64,000 bases of DNA, taken from Ruegeria sp. ANG-R (GTDB lineage Bacteria; Pseudomonadota; Alphaproteobacteria; Rhodobacterales; Rhodobacteraceae). The translations under genes were made by a program, and so were the position numbers. This document shows, in pieces, positions 51,044-61,413 of this stretch. The stretch is from positions 1,699,476-1,763,475 of the forward strand of contig NZ_JWLJ01000001.1 in NCBI RefSeq assembly GCF_000813985.1, in the 5' to 3' direction. Below the pieces are notes generated by a model, which was not told the DNA's origin, made no database searches, and saw only the letters and a program-made list of their open reading frames with translations. Position 1 is the stretch's first letter, and every line of letters starts with the position of its first letter.

Positions 51044-52216
51044 TCACAACACCGGTAGAGGTGGCAGGTCAGGTATCACTGATCGCAACAATTCATAAGC
51101 CGCCCTAATAGAACCGGGTGACGCGATTTCGACGATCCCAGCTATAGCAGCTACGTTTGAACCATGGGTCAATATGGCACCTGTTGTTCGCAGCAATAGC
51201 CTACCGATCAAGAGCGCGCCATGAAAAGCGGCAACTTTCAGTCTTGCGACTCTCATCGAACGGGTATTGGGGTCATTTGCTTGAGATGCTGCAAGTTCAA
51301 GCTCTGTGACTTCCTTCCCAACATCAGATACGATCGCCACTACATTTGGATCGATAGATGCTGAACCTGCCCCGAATTTCCTCCAGTCGGCGCGTATGCG
51401 CTCCAATTGGGCTACCGCATCATCGAACGGGCTGGACGCCACATCGAGAACATCGTCGGAGACCTTCTCTGAACTGATTTGCCGCGCAGCTGACAATGCC
51501 TCGCCGAAGAGGCCTCTCATTAGTTCATTGTGGATGTCAAGAAACTGTTCGATCTCTTTCAAAAGGAACGGATTCACTGAATTCGAGATGTCCTCACTAG
51601 CATAGACATAGCGTGTTAGACCGCCCTTACGTTCGAGAATTCTGGGATTGGGGATCGCTTCCTTACACTGTCTTGCGTAGTCTTTCAGGGTATCCGAAAG
51701 GTACCTCTGCTCTATATTCACATCTTCCAACTTCGAGACAATCGTCTCCGCCGCATCGATTGCATCATCCAGAAGACCCTTTACTGCAGCGCCATCTGCC
51801 GCTTCGAAAAGAGCTAAGTCAGAATAGAACGGTGCGGTTACGAGCGCACGCGTGTCACCATCATAGCGAAAGTCAGTTTGGGCCGCTTTCAGCACCGAAC
51901 CTGAAAGAGTTCGCTCAATACTGAGCAGTTTTGATTGATCACTTTCAACAGGTGATAGCTGAAGGGACCTAGCGTAGTCTTCGATGATACTTCTAAGTCT
52001 ATCGATATCAATTCCACGGGCTAAACGGCCCAAGTCGGGGGAAGCTAGATGATCCAGTATTCCCCACAACGTCTTGCTTTGCGGATTGGCTTTACCGTTC
52101 TCCCAACTGCGGACAGTGTAGTCGCTAATAGCGAGTATTTGAGCCATATCTTTACGCGTTAAGCCAGCAGCTTGCCGGAACTCACGCAATTCGTGAGAAA
52201 AATACAATGTACTCAT
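51044..52216 (-). CDS. XRE HTH fused to a large unknown domain
   Basis: 390 residues. Residues 8-65 are a Cro/C1 HTH (FRQAAGLTRKDMAQILAISD, VRSWENGKANPQSKTLWGIL). The remaining 320 residues are helical with no recognised family (RLRSIIEDYARSLQLSPVE, LLDDAIDAAETIVSKLEDVN). A hydrophobic stretch near 330-365 (AFHGALLIGRLLLRTTGAIL) suggests membrane association, followed by a short helix ending LPPLPVL. Such HTH-helical-hydrophobic fusions occur as orphan accessory genes; a toxin/defence role is conceivable but unproven. AT-richer than lepA next door. Confidence 0.65.
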   Translation of the reverse strand: MSTLYFSHELREFRQAAGLTRKDMAQILAISDYTVRSWENGKANPQSKTLWGILDHLASPDLGRLARGIDIDRLRSIIEDYARSLQLSPVESDQSKLLSIERTLSGSVLKAAQTDFRYDGDTRALVTAPFYSDLALFEAADGAAVKGLLDDAIDAAETIVSKLEDVNIEQRYLSDTLKDYARQCKEAIPNPRILERKGGLTRYVYASEDISNSVNPFLLKEIEQFLDIHNELMRGLFGEALSAARQISSEKVSDDVLDVASSPFDDAVAQLERIRADWRKFGAGSASIDPNVVAIVSDVGKEVTELELAASQANDPNTRSMRVARLKVAAFHGALLIGRLLLRTTGAILTHGSNVAAIAGIVEIASPGSIRAAYELLRSVIPDLPPLPVL

Positions 52217-52330
52217 GGTGACATCTTTGCCCTGTCACCAACCCATTTTCAATAGTGGTCAGATAGTTAGCCCCAGCGATCAGCAACACGCATCGTACCT
52301 TTGACAATCGGTAATAAGAATGGACAGCCT

Positions 52331-54130
<1,800 letters not shown>

Positions 54131-54217
54131 GGGTTGGGGATATGTAGAGGAATCGTGGGTTGGTCAAGGTGGCACGTTTAGTGATTTAAAGCCTGAGCCA
54201 ACCCAATTAGGACTATT

Positions 54218-55360
54218 ATGACGCAAGTTGATTATGATGAGCTGCTGGATGCCGAATTTGAGACACAGAGTACTCAGAAGTGTATTAGCGCGGCGCTTCG
54301 AGCGGCATTGAGAGACTTTCCGACGGTCAACTTGCAAGGCAATCGCGACGCAACCAGAGAATTATTGTTCCCAAGTGCTCGATTACTCATAAGAGCTATT
54401 ACTCATTGGCACTTTGATCGCGATGAAACGCACGATGCATTGGAGCGTGGACTACAAAACATCAAACAAAACAATATCCTCTTGCGCGGCAACTCCGCTC
54501 ACATAGCTGCACAAAGCGCCTACAGCCGTAGTAGCCAACTTGCGCAGCAGGCGACCGAGAAATCCATGGTCTCTTTTGCATCAGCTGCCGACACAGAAGA
54601 GACGCTGTATGACGAGGCTTCTCATTTTAGGTCAACACGGCTCGCCTACGACAGTGCCTTCAGCCTGCTGTATAGAAACAGTTTGGAAGATTTCAAAACC
54701 CCGTCGGATCGCGCTTTTGATAAACCACTTTGGAGTGAGCGGTTTGAACCAGTCGTCCCCCTTGAAGAGCGGGGCAATTTTGCAGAGTTTTTTCGAGGTC
54801 CAAGTTTTGCATTCTGGAGAGAGTGGCGCCAGGGTTTCATTGATGGACGGCCGGTTGAATGGGAGCTTCAACGACGGATCGCGCTGATCGATGATGGTAT
54901 TTGGAACGTTGGAGCCGACGCAGTTGCGGATGAAATTGAACAAATTCAAGCTCGATGGGAGGTCGAAAGAGCACTATCTGGCCTAAAAAATGGACTAATA
55001 GTCCAAACCACTGCGCGCCACGGCATCGGAGGGAATAACCCTCCCGAGAGCATTGAAGATGAGCGTCTATCGGGCGCGATCACGCTCATTTGGGAAGCCG
55101 AAGAAGAGCTCTCGAACGCGCTGGAACAGGAAAGCCCTACTAAAGAATGGATTGAGGCAATCTTAGGCAAGCTCAAGTCAGGCTTGGCGTGTCTTCTCAA
55201 ATGGTGTGCGGGGAAGGTCAATCTGGCTATTGGCACCGCGGTCGTAGTTGGAACCACCAAGGGCTCCACCCTCGTTGTGGATACTTATGTCGCCAAACAT
55301 CCAGAGAAGATTGAAGCTTTAATTGAAGCCTTGGAGCGGTGGCTGCCTTTTCTGGCCTGA
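54218..55360 (+). CDS. Hypothetical accessory protein with C-terminal hydrophobic segment
   Basis: 380 residues, no recognised family. The N-terminal half is helical with many short polar segments (SAHIAAQSAYSRSSQLAQQA); the middle has FFRGPSFAFWREWRQGFID; then a RHGIGGNNPPESIED motif seen as a loop in assorted alphaproteobacterial accessory proteins. A hydrophobic, glycine-rich stretch (about 335-352, VNLAIGTAVVVGTTKG) and an amphipathic end (KIEALIEALERWLPFLA) close it. Codon use is AT-richer than lepA. Its start is 87 bp from lepA's start, divergent. Confidence 0.55.
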   Translation: MTQVDYDELLDAEFETQSTQKCISAALRAALRDFPTVNLQGNRDATRELLFPSARLLIRAITHWHFDRDETHDALERGLQNIKQNNILLRGNSAHIAAQSAYSRSSQLAQQATEKSMVSFASAADTEETLYDEASHFRSTRLAYDSAFSLLYRNSLEDFKTPSDRAFDKPLWSERFEPVVPLEERGNFAEFFRGPSFAFWREWRQGFIDGRPVEWELQRRIALIDDGIWNVGADAVADEIEQIQARWEVERALSGLKNGLIVQTTARHGIGGNNPPESIEDERLSGAITLIWEAEEELSNALEQESPTKEWIEAILGKLKSGLACLLKWCAGKVNLAIGTAVVVGTTKGSTLVVDTYVAKHPEKIEALIEALERWLPFLA

Positions 55361-55365
55361 CAGGT

Positions 55366-55383
55366 GCCGGGCTGAAGCCCGGC
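55366..55383 (+). terminator. Hairpin after the orphan gene
   Basis: GCCGGGC-TGAA-GCCCGGC, a 7-bp perfect stem-loop six bases after the stop at 55360. No T tract, so a weak or Rho-assisted terminator. Confidence 0.45.
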
Positions 55384-55524
55384 CTACGGGGTGGGGTGTT
55401 TCCGACTCGTGTATTCACTTTTTCGCACCACCCAATTGATCCCGAATCCAGTTTGATTCATACTCCGCCGCAGACCGAGAGGGGCAGAAGACCCGTCCGG
55501 GCAGGCAAAAAACGAGGCTCGAGT

Positions 55525-55833
55525 ATGAAACAGTTCCTCCTTATCGCATTTTGTGCGGCATCGCTGACGGCGGTGGCTCCGGTCGTGGACGCAGCGCAGA
55601 TCAAGCGGGCGTGTTTGGCGTCAGACCGTGAGGCGGCGACGCGGGCGCGGTGTTCTTGCATTCAGCGCGTGGCGGATCAGGCGTTGACGCGTGGTGATCA
55701 GAAGACCGTGGCAAAATGGTTCACCGACCCCCACCAGGCGCAAGAGCTGAAGATGTCGCAATCTTCGCGCGATGATGCGCTGTGGGATCGGTATCAGAAC
55801 TTTGGTCAGATGGCGCAGGCGATCTGTAGCTAA
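55525..55833 (+). CDS. Small secreted protein of Rhodobacterales (often misnamed arginine transporter)
   Basis: 102 residues. Signal peptide MKQFLLIAFCAASLTAVAPV with cleavage near DAA-QI. Mature part IKRACLASDREAATRARCSC then VADQALTRGDQKTVAKWFTDP and YQNFGQMAQAICS, with four cysteines. Function unknown; it is not a transporter by length. The frame extends upstream to 55339 but the signal peptide fixes the start. Confidence 0.75.
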   Translation: MKQFLLIAFCAASLTAVAPVVDAAQIKRACLASDREAATRARCSCIQRVADQALTRGDQKTVAKWFTDPHQAQELKMSQSSRDDALWDRYQNFGQMAQAICS

Positions 55834-55899
55834 GTCCGAGGCAATCCTTGACCTGATGCACGCTGCGCCTCAGAAATGGCGCAGCGAAAGGTGTGTGCG

Positions 55900-56841
55900 A
55901 TGGTGATGAAAGGGCTGACCCTGCGGGGCCTTGAGGTATTCGAGGCGCTGGCACGGACGGGATCGGTGGCGCAGGCCGCCGAGATCACGGGGCTCAGCCA
56001 GCCCTCGGTGTCTCAGCAATTGCGCAATCTAGAAAAGGCTCTGGGCACCGATCTGGTGGATCACGGGCGGCGGCCGATGCGGCTGACGCAGGCCGGGCGC
56101 AGTTTTCTAGCGCGCACGCAGGCGGTGTTGGGCGAGCTGCAAGTGGCCCAGAGCGAGCTGGCAGTGATGGATCTGGGGCATCTGACCACGCTGTCCATCG
56201 GCCTGATCGACGATTTCGACAATGACCTGACTCCACGGCTGGCGACGCTGCTGGCCGACAGTCTCACCCGGTCGAAATTCAAGCTGATCACCCTGTCGAG
56301 CCTCGATCTGTTTGAGGCGCTGGAAGCCCAACGCCTGCACATGGCCGTTTCGGCCCATTCCGGCGAGGTGCTGGAAGGTGTGATCGAGTATCCTCTGGTA
56401 CAAGATCCCTTCATTCTGGTCGCGCCCAGCGGGGCCGAGCAACCGATGCAGGAGCTACCCTTTCTGCGCTATGCCCGCGACCAGCTGATCAGCCGTCAGA
56501 TCGAAGGCCATCTGGCGCGCCATCAGATGGAGTTCGAGGAACGGTTCGAAATCGGCTCGCACCTCGCGCTGATGGCGATGGTCGCGCGGGGCTTGGGCTG
56601 GGCGATCACCACGCCGCTGGGTTACATGCGCGCCGCACGGTTTCATGACGGGATGGAGGCGCACCCCGCCCCGTTTGGTGCATTCGCGCGTACGATCTCA
56701 CTGTTCACCCGCTCAGATTGGTCGGATCAGGTGCCACAGGAGGTTGCAGACATGACCCGGCGACTGATGCAAAGCCAGATCGTCGACCCCGCGATTGCGC
56801 AGCTGCCCTGGCTCAGTGGGCAGTTGAAGGTGATGGGGTAA
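55900..56841 (+). CDS. LysR-family transcriptional regulator
   Basis: 313 residues from ATG 55900 (MVMKGLTLRGLEVFEALART), with GAAAGG 9 bases before it. HTH: VAQAAEITGLSQPSVSQQLRNLEKAL. Substrate domain from about 90. Effector and target unknown; the next genes are convergent, so its target is probably elsewhere. ATG 55876 is an alternative start. Confidence 0.85.
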   Translation: MVMKGLTLRGLEVFEALARTGSVAQAAEITGLSQPSVSQQLRNLEKALGTDLVDHGRRPMRLTQAGRSFLARTQAVLGELQVAQSELAVMDLGHLTTLSIGLIDDFDNDLTPRLATLLADSLTRSKFKLITLSSLDLFEALEAQRLHMAVSAHSGEVLEGVIEYPLVQDPFILVAPSGAEQPMQELPFLRYARDQLISRQIEGHLARHQMEFEERFEIGSHLALMAMVARGLGWAITTPLGYMRAARFHDGMEAHPAPFGAFARTISLFTRSDWSDQVPQEVADMTRRLMQSQIVDPAIAQLPWLSGQLKVMG

Positions 56842-56955
56842 CGAATGCCTGCGTCTAGCGGGGGAAAGGTACGCCTTCACTGCGTTCGCTCGAATGTCGG
56901 CTTCTGGCAGCGGCAAGCAAGTACTCTACCGCTTGAAAGGCCCCATGCTAAACCC

Positions 56956-57426
56956 TCAATCAAGCAGTTCTCTGTAAGAGCGAACCACTTGTCCAAAGTG
57001 ATGTTCCCAGAGCTTTATACCAAGTTGGCCAGACCTATCCAGACTGGAGCCTACGACAGCATCTGCAACGATAGTCGGATGCAAACCGGAATCGAACAAC
57101 GCAAACCCCGCCGCCAATACGCAGGTTTCCGCCTGGATGCCGCAAACAAGAACGCGCGCCGGGTTGAAACTCTTGAGTAAATCTATGGCTTCGGTGGTCG
57201 GTCCGTATCCATGTTTGATCACCACATGATTTGCCTCGACCAGAGACTGATCGTCTTTCGCTGGATGCCAGCCGAGTTGTCTCTGAAACGGGACGATATC
57301 CTCGTCATGGCGCTCGACAGTCGCGACCGACGGGAAAGCGGCTGAAAGAAGGCTCGCGCGCTCAACAAGCCAGGTCGGCGGATCAAAACAGGGTTGAACA
57401 TCGACGATCAGCACCGCTTGTTTCAA
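56956..57426 (-). CDS. Isochorismatase-family cysteine hydrolase
   Basis: 156 residues, on the short side. Catalytic triad region: AVLIVDVQPCFDPP (Asp), NHVVIKHGYGPTTEAID (Lys), CGIQAETCVLAAGFALFD (nucleophile Cys) with the cis-peptide VCGIQ. Family members hydrolyse amides such as nicotinamide or N-carbamoylsarcosine; substrate unknown. 44 bp downstream of the DUF523 gene, same direction. Confidence 0.85.
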   Translation of the reverse strand: MKQAVLIVDVQPCFDPPTWLVERASLLSAAFPSVATVERHDEDIVPFQRQLGWHPAKDDQSLVEANHVVIKHGYGPTTEAIDLLKSFNPARVLVCGIQAETCVLAAGFALFDSGLHPTIVADAVVGSSLDRSGQLGIKLWEHHFGQVVRSYRELLD

Positions 57427-57470
57427 TGACCTCGTCCTTTTCCCAGGGATTGGCGTTTACATCGGGCCGT

Positions 57471-58067
57471 TCAAGCACTTGTTCGCAGCATAGCGTCCAG
57501 CTTAGCAATCTGCGCCTGTGACCAAACATGGATTCCTGCATTGCACAACGCTGTCGCAGTCGTCCCCATTCCGGGAACCCCAGTCCCTGAGAATGTGCCG
57601 TCATAGATGAAGCTTGATCCGCATGAGGGTGACCCGTCGGTCAAAACGGCATGAGAGCATCCATGCTGCCTTGCCAGCGCCACTGTTTTGTCGGCTGCCT
57701 TGAGATATAAATGTGTCACGTCCGCACCGGACTTTTCGAGAACACGGGCATCTCCACTCAAGACGTCTTTGCCTTGCGAGCGAATGTGAGAGCTTTGGGT
57801 GTTTCCAACTATTTCAGCGGGCGGACGAGGGGTCGGGAATCCTACAGCCACCTCCGGGCAAAACGGTATGAGGCGCTCTTCGCGCGCCCATCGAGTGAGA
57901 ACGTCCGCGTGTTCATTTGGCTTATCGGTTCCGTTGTAGCGAACCGGCTGACCGAGCAGGCAAGAGGAAACCAGTATGCGTTCTATATCAAACCCCCATC
58001 CGTGACCGATGACTCGAAGTTCAATGGAACCTATCGATTTCTGGGTGTTAATACAAAGCTCCGGCAA
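57471..58067 (-). CDS. DUF523 family protein
   Basis: 198 residues. DUF523 pattern: ILVSSCLLGQPVRYNGTDK, FCPEVAVGFPTPRPPAEI, CSHAVLTDGSPSCGSSFIYDGTFSG and TALCNAGIHVW, with conserved cysteines that may bind metal or a cofactor. Some relatives are 2-thiouracil desulfurases (TudS). The ATG 58065-58067 gives a 28-residue N-terminal extension; no better start codon is in frame, so the start is unsure. Confidence 0.75.
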   Translation of the reverse strand: MPELCINTQKSIGSIELRVIGHGWGFDIERILVSSCLLGQPVRYNGTDKPNEHADVLTRWAREERLIPFCPEVAVGFPTPRPPAEIVGNTQSSHIRSQGKDVLSGDARVLEKSGADVTHLYLKAADKTVALARQHGCSHAVLTDGSPSCGSSFIYDGTFSGTGVPGMGTTATALCNAGIHVWSQAQIAKLDAMLRTSA

Positions 58068-58200
58068 ACAGAACTCGTTCTCGTAGTGTTGGGACGGTCG
58101 GTTGAAGACCGGACTTTCGTGCCGAGCGCAGCGTCGATCGATATAGGTTCAAAGCCGCCACGCGCCCGAACTGGGAGAAAAGGTCGTTCTAACCGAGCAC

Positions 58201-58650
58201 TTACTGCCGCCCTCGCAGGTGCGCCTCCAACCCCTCCACCGCTGCCTCAATCAGATCCAGTGCGCCGACGAAATCGCGAGTGTAATACGGGTCGGGCACG
58301 TGATCGGCCCCTGTATCAGGCGCAAAATCGGTCAGCAAGCAGACGGGGGTGTGGTTGCCCTCGGGGCGCAGGGCCTCGATTCCCGCAATGTTGTCTGCAT
58401 CCATGCCGATGATCAGGTCGAAACGCTGGAAGTCCTCGGCCATAAATTGACGTGCGCGCAGGTCGCTGAGGTCGATATTGCGGGCGCGGGCGGCCTTTTG
58501 CATCGGGCCATAGGGCGGATCTCCGATATGCCAGCCCGAAGTTCCGGCACTGTCGGTTCGGTGATGCGGGGCGCGGGCGCGAAAAACGCCCTCGGCCGCC
58601 GGAGAGCGGCAGATGTTGCCCAGACAGACGAAAAGAATACGGTGTGTCAT
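58201..58650 (-). CDS. Low-molecular-weight protein-tyrosine phosphatase
   Basis: 149 residues. P-loop CLGNICRSP (Cx5R) near residue 8 and the DPYYT Asp loop near 120 mark the LMW-PTP family. These regulate polysaccharide export or act as general phosphatases (a Wzb-like role is possible). Start 58650 is fixed by MTHRILFVCLG. Divergent from the sirtuin gene, starts 28 bp apart. Confidence 0.88.
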   Translation of the reverse strand: MTHRILFVCLGNICRSPAAEGVFRARAPHHRTDSAGTSGWHIGDPPYGPMQKAARARNIDLSDLRARQFMAEDFQRFDLIIGMDADNIAGIEALRPEGNHTPVCLLTDFAPDTGADHVPDPYYTRDFVGALDLIEAAVEGLEAHLRGRQ

Positions 58651-58678
58651 GGGAACGGGTGTAGCGCGTGAGGCGGAT

Positions 58679-59380
58679 ATGGAAAAGATCGTCATTCTGA
58701 CCGGGGCCGGAATTTCCGCCGAAAGCGGGTTGGGCACGTTCCGCGACGAAGGGGGGCTGTGGGCGCAACACCGGATCGAGGACGTGGCCACGCCCGAAGG
58801 CTTTGCCCGCAATCCCGCGTTGGTTCATCGGTTCTACAACGCCAGGCGGGTGCAGGCAGCCAAGGCGCAGCCCAATGCCGCGCACAAGGCGCTGGCGCGA
58901 CTGCAGAAGGACTGGCCCGGAGAGGTGGTCATCGTTACGCAAAACGTAGACGGCCTGCATGAGGCCGGCGGCGCTGAGAACGTGATCCATATGCATGGGG
59001 TTCTGGCCGGCGCGTTATGCGCCACCTGCGGGCATCGGTGGCCATCCCCACCCGAGATGGAGGTTGGCGAACCCTGCCCCGCCTGCCGCAGCCCGACCGC
59101 CCGGCCTGATGTCGTCTGGTTCGGCGAGATGCCTTACCAAATGGATGAGATCTATGACCATCTGGCGGGCGCTGCGCTGTTTGCCGCCATCGGAACCTCG
59201 GGTCAGGTCTATCCGGCGGCGGCCTTTGTGCATGAGGCGCAGGCCGCAGGGGCGCGAACGGTGGAACTGAATCTCGCGCCTTCGGCAGGGGTGTCGAGCT
59301 TTGACGAAACACGTCTGGGGCCCGCAACCGGGACAGTGCCGCGCTGGGTCGAGGAACTTTTGGGGGAGCGCGGTGGTTGA
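58679..59380 (+). CDS. cobB: Sirtuin (NAD-dependent protein deacylase)
   Basis: 233 residues. GAGISAESGLGTFRDEGG (NAD binding), TQNVDGLHEAGG, NVIHMHG (catalytic His), a zinc ribbon CATCGHRW...EPCPACRS and LVPAAAFVHEAQAAGARTVEL-like region. CobB-type deacetylase/desuccinylase of lysines. ATG 58679 fits; an in-frame ATG at 58649 is an alternative. Confidence 0.92.
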   Translation: MEKIVILTGAGISAESGLGTFRDEGGLWAQHRIEDVATPEGFARNPALVHRFYNARRVQAAKAQPNAAHKALARLQKDWPGEVVIVTQNVDGLHEAGGAENVIHMHGVLAGALCATCGHRWPSPPEMEVGEPCPACRSPTARPDVVWFGEMPYQMDEIYDHLAGAALFAAIGTSGQVYPAAAFVHEAQAAGARTVELNLAPSAGVSSFDETRLGPATGTVPRWVEELLGERGG

Positions 59381-59445
59381 TTAGAGCAGACACCGGATGG
59401 TTTCCTCGTCTATGCTGTTGAAAAACCACAACCCGTGAGAAACAG

Positions 59446-60054
59446 ATGACCGATCAACCTCCCCGGCAGAGTGAAATCCTCGACGACGACAGTATCAACG
59501 CCCGCGACGCATTGAGCACCAATCTGGCCAGCCTCTGGTGGACTTTTCTTCTGCGTGGCGTGCTGGCCGGACTGGTTGGTATAGCGGCCCTGTTCTGGCC
59601 GACCGGCAGCATCTCGTTGCTTCTGCGGCTGGTGGGCGCGCTGCTGATACTGGATGGCGCGCTGACCTGGTTGGGCTTTGGGCGGCGTGGTGTGATTGGC
59701 GGATTCGGAATCGGCGCCGCACTGATCGGACTCATCCTGCTGATCTGGCCACAGGGCGTGGCATGGCTGGCGTTCACCCTGATGGGAGCGATGGCGCTTT
59801 TCGTGGCCATTGGCTCATTGATGGCGCTGCCTCAGATGCATCCGCAGGCCCCCGAGCGCGCGACGGTGCGCAACTCGGGCATTGTTGCCCTGATCATCGG
59901 TCTGGTCCTGATCTTCTGGCCCGGCAGCGGGATGGTGGCATTGGGCTGGGCAATCGCCTTCTTCGCGCTGACCTCGGCGGTGGTGATGTTCTTTCTGGCG
60001 GCACGGTTCAAGAAAGCCGCAGACCGGCTGGGGATGCGTACCATCAACCACTGA
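59446..60054 (+). CDS. HdeD/DUF308-family membrane protein
   Basis: 202 residues with six hydrophobic segments in pairs, LARLVGALLILDGALTWL-like repeats typical of HdeD/DUF308 (an acid-resistance membrane family). Short polar N-terminus (DDSINARDALSTNLASL). Convergent with the copper genes, separated by two hairpins. Confidence 0.85.
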   Translation: MTDQPPRQSEILDDDSINARDALSTNLASLWWTFLLRGVLAGLVGIAALFWPTGSISLLLRLVGALLILDGALTWLGFGRRGVIGGFGIGAALIGLILLIWPQGVAWLAFTLMGAMALFVAIGSLMALPQMHPQAPERATVRNSGIVALIIGLVLIFWPGSGMVALGWAIAFFALTSAVVMFFLAARFKKAADRLGMRTINH

Positions 60055-60058
60055 CGCA

Positions 60059-60114
60059 ACAGGCCGGGCAATGCCCGGCCTGACGCATGGATGACGGCCA
60101 CCGGAACGGTGGCC
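60059..60114. terminator. Two hairpins between convergent genes
   Basis: CAGGCCGGGCA with TGCCCGGCCTG (60060-60082) is a near loopless inverted repeat; GGCCACC-GGAAC-GGTGGCC (60096-60114) is a 7-bp stem-loop. Without T runs they may act as bidirectional transcription barriers for the two convergent operons. Confidence 0.45.
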
Positions 60115-60126
60115 CGAAGACAGGCG

Positions 60127-60612
60127 TTAGTCCGAGTGCGAGTGTCCGTGCGACCCGTGGCCGCCGTCGTCCTTGCGCTCCAGATCGACCGGAATTTCAA
60201 CAACGATCTCACCAGCCTGTTCGAAGATCAACGTGACGGGCACCGTCGCCCCCTGCTCGAACGGTGCTTTAAGCCCCATGAACATGACGTGATCGCCGCC
60301 GCGCTTCAACATGTGAGTTTCGCCGGCGGGGATGGCAAAGCCTTCTTCGACCTGCATCATCTTGGCAACGCCGTTTTCATCGATCTTATGCGTGTGCAAC
60401 TCGACGCGGCCTGCCACATCCGACGTGACCCCGATCAACCGGTCATCATTGTCGCTGTGGTTCTCGATCATCATGAACGCCGCACCGGCCTTGGCGGATT
60501 TGCCCGAGGATCGTGCATAAGCATCTTCAACAACGATGGCATCAGCGGCCAGCGCGCCTGAAGCCAGAGACAGGGTGGTCAGGGTTGCAAGCAGGGTGGA
60601 TTTGAGGGTCAT
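60127..60612 (-). CDS. PCu(A)C periplasmic copper chaperone
   Basis: 161 residues. Signal peptide MTLKSTLLATLTTLSLASGALAADA. The copper site H(M)X10MX21HXM is met by ELHTH, a Met pair and HMLKRGGDHVMFMGL. A histidine-rich C-terminal tail (GGHGSHGHSHSD) may add a Cu(II) site. Delivers copper to cytochrome oxidase. 44 bp after the preceding gene, in an apparent copper operon. Confidence 0.88.
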   Translation of the reverse strand: MTLKSTLLATLTTLSLASGALAADAIVVEDAYARSSGKSAKAGAAFMMIENHSDNDDRLIGVTSDVAGRVELHTHKIDENGVAKMMQVEEGFAIPAGETHMLKRGGDHVMFMGLKAPFEQGATVPVTLIFEQAGEIVVEIPVDLERKDDGGHGSHGHSHSD

Positions 60613-60656
60613 TGCGCCTCTCCTTATTTAACTGTCTGATTATCTTTAGGATTGGA

Positions 60657-61007
60657 TCAGGCAGTTACAGGCGGCGCACGCGCGGGTCGTTGCGGCAGCG
60701 GGGCAGAAATCTGGCTTTCGGAACGGCGCAGAAATACGGGTTGCGTCAGGGGTGGGGCCAGAGGCACATCAATCTGCGCCTGATGAACCGCCCCCAGCAG
60801 ACTCAGCGCGTAGTCAGGGCAGTAATGGGGCGCCCGTGTCGGCTGGCCGTCTTCGTCCATGTAGACCACGACAGGCCCGCTACCGGTACACAGCACCATC
60901 TGCCCGACCGCACGGTCAATCCCGCGCGACTCGGCTATCCCCAGCCCAGTGAAGGCCACGAGCAGAGATAACGCAAAAGGCAGTAAGCTGCGGAAAAAAC
61001 CTGTCAT
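60657..61007 (-). CDS. DUF2946-like small membrane/periplasmic protein
   Basis: 116 residues from ATG 61005-61007 (MTGFFRSLLPFALSLLVAF). A hydrophobic N-terminal anchor, then a short periplasmic stretch with MVLCTGSGPVVVYMDEDGQ and APHYCPDYALSLLG (two Cys). Family is unproven; DUF2946-type proteins are found with copper genes. Upstream frame to 61046 adds a non-conserved-looking tail. Confidence 0.6.
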   Translation of the reverse strand: MTGFFRSLLPFALSLLVAFTGLGIAESRGIDRAVGQMVLCTGSGPVVVYMDEDGQPTRAPHYCPDYALSLLGAVHQAQIDVPLAPPLTQPVFLRRSESQISAPLPQRPARAPPVTA

Positions 61008-61079
61008 TGCAGCCCGGGTATACGTCCGCCCGCCAGTCTGCTTCAAGCGGAAAGGCGGGCCTGAGACAGTATGCCCAAC

Positions 61080-61223
61080 CTAGGGTTTGGGCGGTTTGAC
61101 CGTTGTGGCGTTTATTCCGGTATGCAGACGGTTCACCCGCCGTTGCATCTGTGTGCAACGTGCCAATACAGCTGCAATCGAAGCGGGCAATATAGACAGA
61201 AAACTCTTTACTTTTAATGGCAT
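61080..61223 (-). CDS. Possible 47-residue membrane peptide in the copper operon
   Basis: ATG at 61221-61223 with a very strong RBS (GAGGAGGGG, about 61228-61236 on the plus strand) and TAG at 61080-61082. Sequence begins MPLKVKSFLSILPASIAAVL: a hydrophobic N-terminus followed by a basic tail (RCTQMQRRVNRLH). RBS and position at the head of the DUF2946-like/PCu(A)C run support it, although no homologue is known. Confidence 0.45.
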   Translation of the reverse strand: MPLKVKSFLSILPASIAAVLARCTQMQRRVNRLHTGINATTVKPPKP

Positions 61224-61358
61224 GAGGTCCCCCTCCTCAAAGATAATATGCACAAACATATGAAGCGTGCCCTGATCGGTCTGTGAACAAAATCACGGAA
61301 AGTGAAATTTAATGTTCGAATTGAAAACAATCAGGGAGAGGAGCTTCGCACCAGCACC

Positions 61359-61389
61359 AAAAAAAGCCCCGTACCGCAGGGTACAGGGC
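61359..61389 (-). terminator. Rho-independent terminator after rpmB
   Basis: On the minus strand GCCCTGTACC-CTGC-GGTACGGGGC forms a stem with one wobble, followed by seven T. It lies 25 bp beyond the rpmB stop. Confidence 0.88.
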
Positions 61390-61413
61390 CGGGAACTTGC
61401 GTGTAAGGAAGGA

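Noticed and set aside
36400..52300. Complete prophage or integrative element
   Set aside because: No integrase, terminase, capsid, relaxase or replication gene is present; only a dead IS5 relic and a tRNA half.
56845..57180. Plus-strand frame of 111 codons
   Set aside because: It overlaps the isochorismatase-family gene on the opposite strand and has no motif.
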